Shown here: piece after piece, positions 63,448-64,000 of the stretch | How positions within the stretch are numbered: position 1 is the first letter of the stretch | Layout of the letters: each line of letters opens with the position of its first letter | Assembly: GCA_000531095.1 (NCBI GenBank) | Contig: HG799462.1 | Span: 1,039,932-1,103,931, forward strand | DNA length: 64,000 bases | DNA from: Gemmata massiliana | GTDB lineage: Bacteria > Planctomycetota > Planctomycetia > Gemmatales > Gemmataceae | Direction: 5' to 3' | Translations under genes and position numbers: made by a program | The notes under the pieces: generated by a model | Told to the model about the DNA's origin: nothing | Seen by the model: only the letters and a program-made list of their open reading frames with translations | Database searches by the model: none

Positions 63448-64000
63448 TTACGCGCCCAGGAGTGACACATTGTTCCAGGTCTGGAAGTTGTGGGCCAACA
63501 GAGTCGCCAGTTTCTCTCGATGTTTGGTCGGCAGATCCGCGAGGCACCCGTCGATGGCACTCTGGAACCTCTTGAAGTCCTGATGGTGCCGACTGTTGAG
63601 CACGTCCTTCTTCACGAACTTCCACAGGCGCTCGATCAAGTTCAGGTTCGGCGAGTACGACGGCAGGAACAGCAGCTCGATCCCCAACTGCTTGGCCGCG
63701 TCCTGCACCAACACGCACCGCTGATACGGGGCGTTGTCCGGCACCAACGTGACGGGCACCGAGCCCGCCCGGCGCGCGCTCGTGTGAAGCGACGCGCACA
63801 CCGACGTGGCGGTGATGTACGTCGTGTTGATCTCCGTCACCAGTTCGTGCGTGACCGTAATAACTTCGTATAGGCATACATTATACGAAGTTATACGAGA
63901 CGAGCGCTGTGTTCCGCACGAAGCACCACACCCAACCCAGGAACGACGCCAATACGAAGTGCGACGCATCCACGAAGTACACCGACCGCTTACCGCTCCG
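63448..64000 (-). pseudogene. IS630-type transposase, interrupted by a linker sequence and running off the window
   Basis: The 3' part (from the linker to the stop at 63448) encodes VTHELVTEINTTYITATSV and VPDNAPYQRCVLVQDAAKQ, FLPSYSPNLNLIERLWKFVKKDVL: the second Asp and the Glu of a DDE transposase of IS630 type. The 5' side, 63899-64000 on the minus strand, encodes SGKRSVYFVDASHFVLASFL and WVWCFVRNTALV, with the first Asp. Between them is a 43-base foreign sequence and a missing piece of about 20 residues. The frames on either side do not match. Confidence 0.85.
63856..63898. other. loxP-containing linker sequence (likely 454 paired-end library artefact)
   Basis: Two perfect 13-base loxP arms ataacttcgtata (63860-63872) and tatacgaagttat (63882-63894) flank a 9-base spacer ggcatacat (loxP has 8, gcatacat). 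Flanking cgta and acga extend it to the 42-base linker used in 454 Titanium paired-end libraries, with one extra G. It lies in a transposase gene. Confidence 0.92.

Noticed and set aside
63856..63898. Natural lox site or a Cre-like integration site
   Set aside because: The match extends beyond the lox arms to the linker flanks, the spacer has an inserted G, and it breaks a transposase in a way that fits a library linker. No recombinase gene is seen.

Overview
The window looks like a chromosomal segment of a Gemmata-type planctomycete (Gemmataceae). The evidence is the high GC content and the load of planctomycete-typical families: three DUF1559 proteins, two with an intact prepilin motif and one without it, a DUF1549/DUF1553 and DUF1501 pair, secreted alpha/alpha-toroid proteins, DUF4198, secreted proteins with an N-terminal LEDRTTP motif, EF-hand proteins, an ECF sigma factor and tyrosine-rich exported peptides. 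No phage, CRISPR array or rRNA gene was seen.

Layout. 1-3498: two tandem secreted squalene-cyclase-like toroid proteins on the minus strand. 3666-7506: plus-strand metabolic and hypothetical genes (Old Yellow Enzyme-type oxidoreductase, HpcH/HpaI aldolase, a possible lipoprotein). 7585-11052: secreted hypothetical protein and M61 peptidase. 11607-15023: SWIM/SNF2 helicase and two Tyr-rich exported proteins. 15173-22055: minus-strand ImpE-like protein, unknown genes, ABC-F ATPase, inositol monophosphatase-like enzyme, metallophosphoesterase. 22218-27502: plus-strand intradiol dioxygenase, EF-hand protein, ClpS, a 1.4-kb gene-poor stretch, ECF sigma factor and an LCCL-domain protein. 27580-36374: pilin-like protein and partner, SGNH-like protein, then a TetR/adaptor/RND efflux operon.

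36717-46682: DHH phosphoesterase, double-CxxCH membrane cytochrome, a second pilin-like cluster, tRNA-Ser and tRNA-Val, and two divergently transcribed secreted FG-GAP proteins, one a subtilase. 46910-56032: DUF4198, an ABC ATPase, and a long minus-strand operon joining pilin-like proteins with DUF1549, DUF1501 and an EF-hand protein. 56045-63224: DUF547, ArsI/CadI-like dioxygenase, C45 hydrolase, DUF1508, Uma2, gatA and gatC. 63448-64000: an IS630-type transposase.

Two themes stand out. First, GC-rich palindromic repeats (core reading cccttccctttttaggg or ctccgtttaggggag) recur between genes and inside reading frames. They add in-frame peptides to the helicase and to an unknown protein, lie exactly where the RND pump is split, and sit where the adaptor's start codon should be. 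Other palindromic repeats occur at 6422, 34197, 47737 and 60283.

Second, the sequence carries a technical scar. A 43-base stretch at 63856-63898 matches, from memory, the loxP-based linker used in 454 Titanium paired-end libraries, with one extra G in a homopolymer. It interrupts the transposase. Together with homopolymer-associated frame breaks at about 42240 and 49165-49205, this suggests that some broken genes here are assembly or sequencing artefacts rather than biology.
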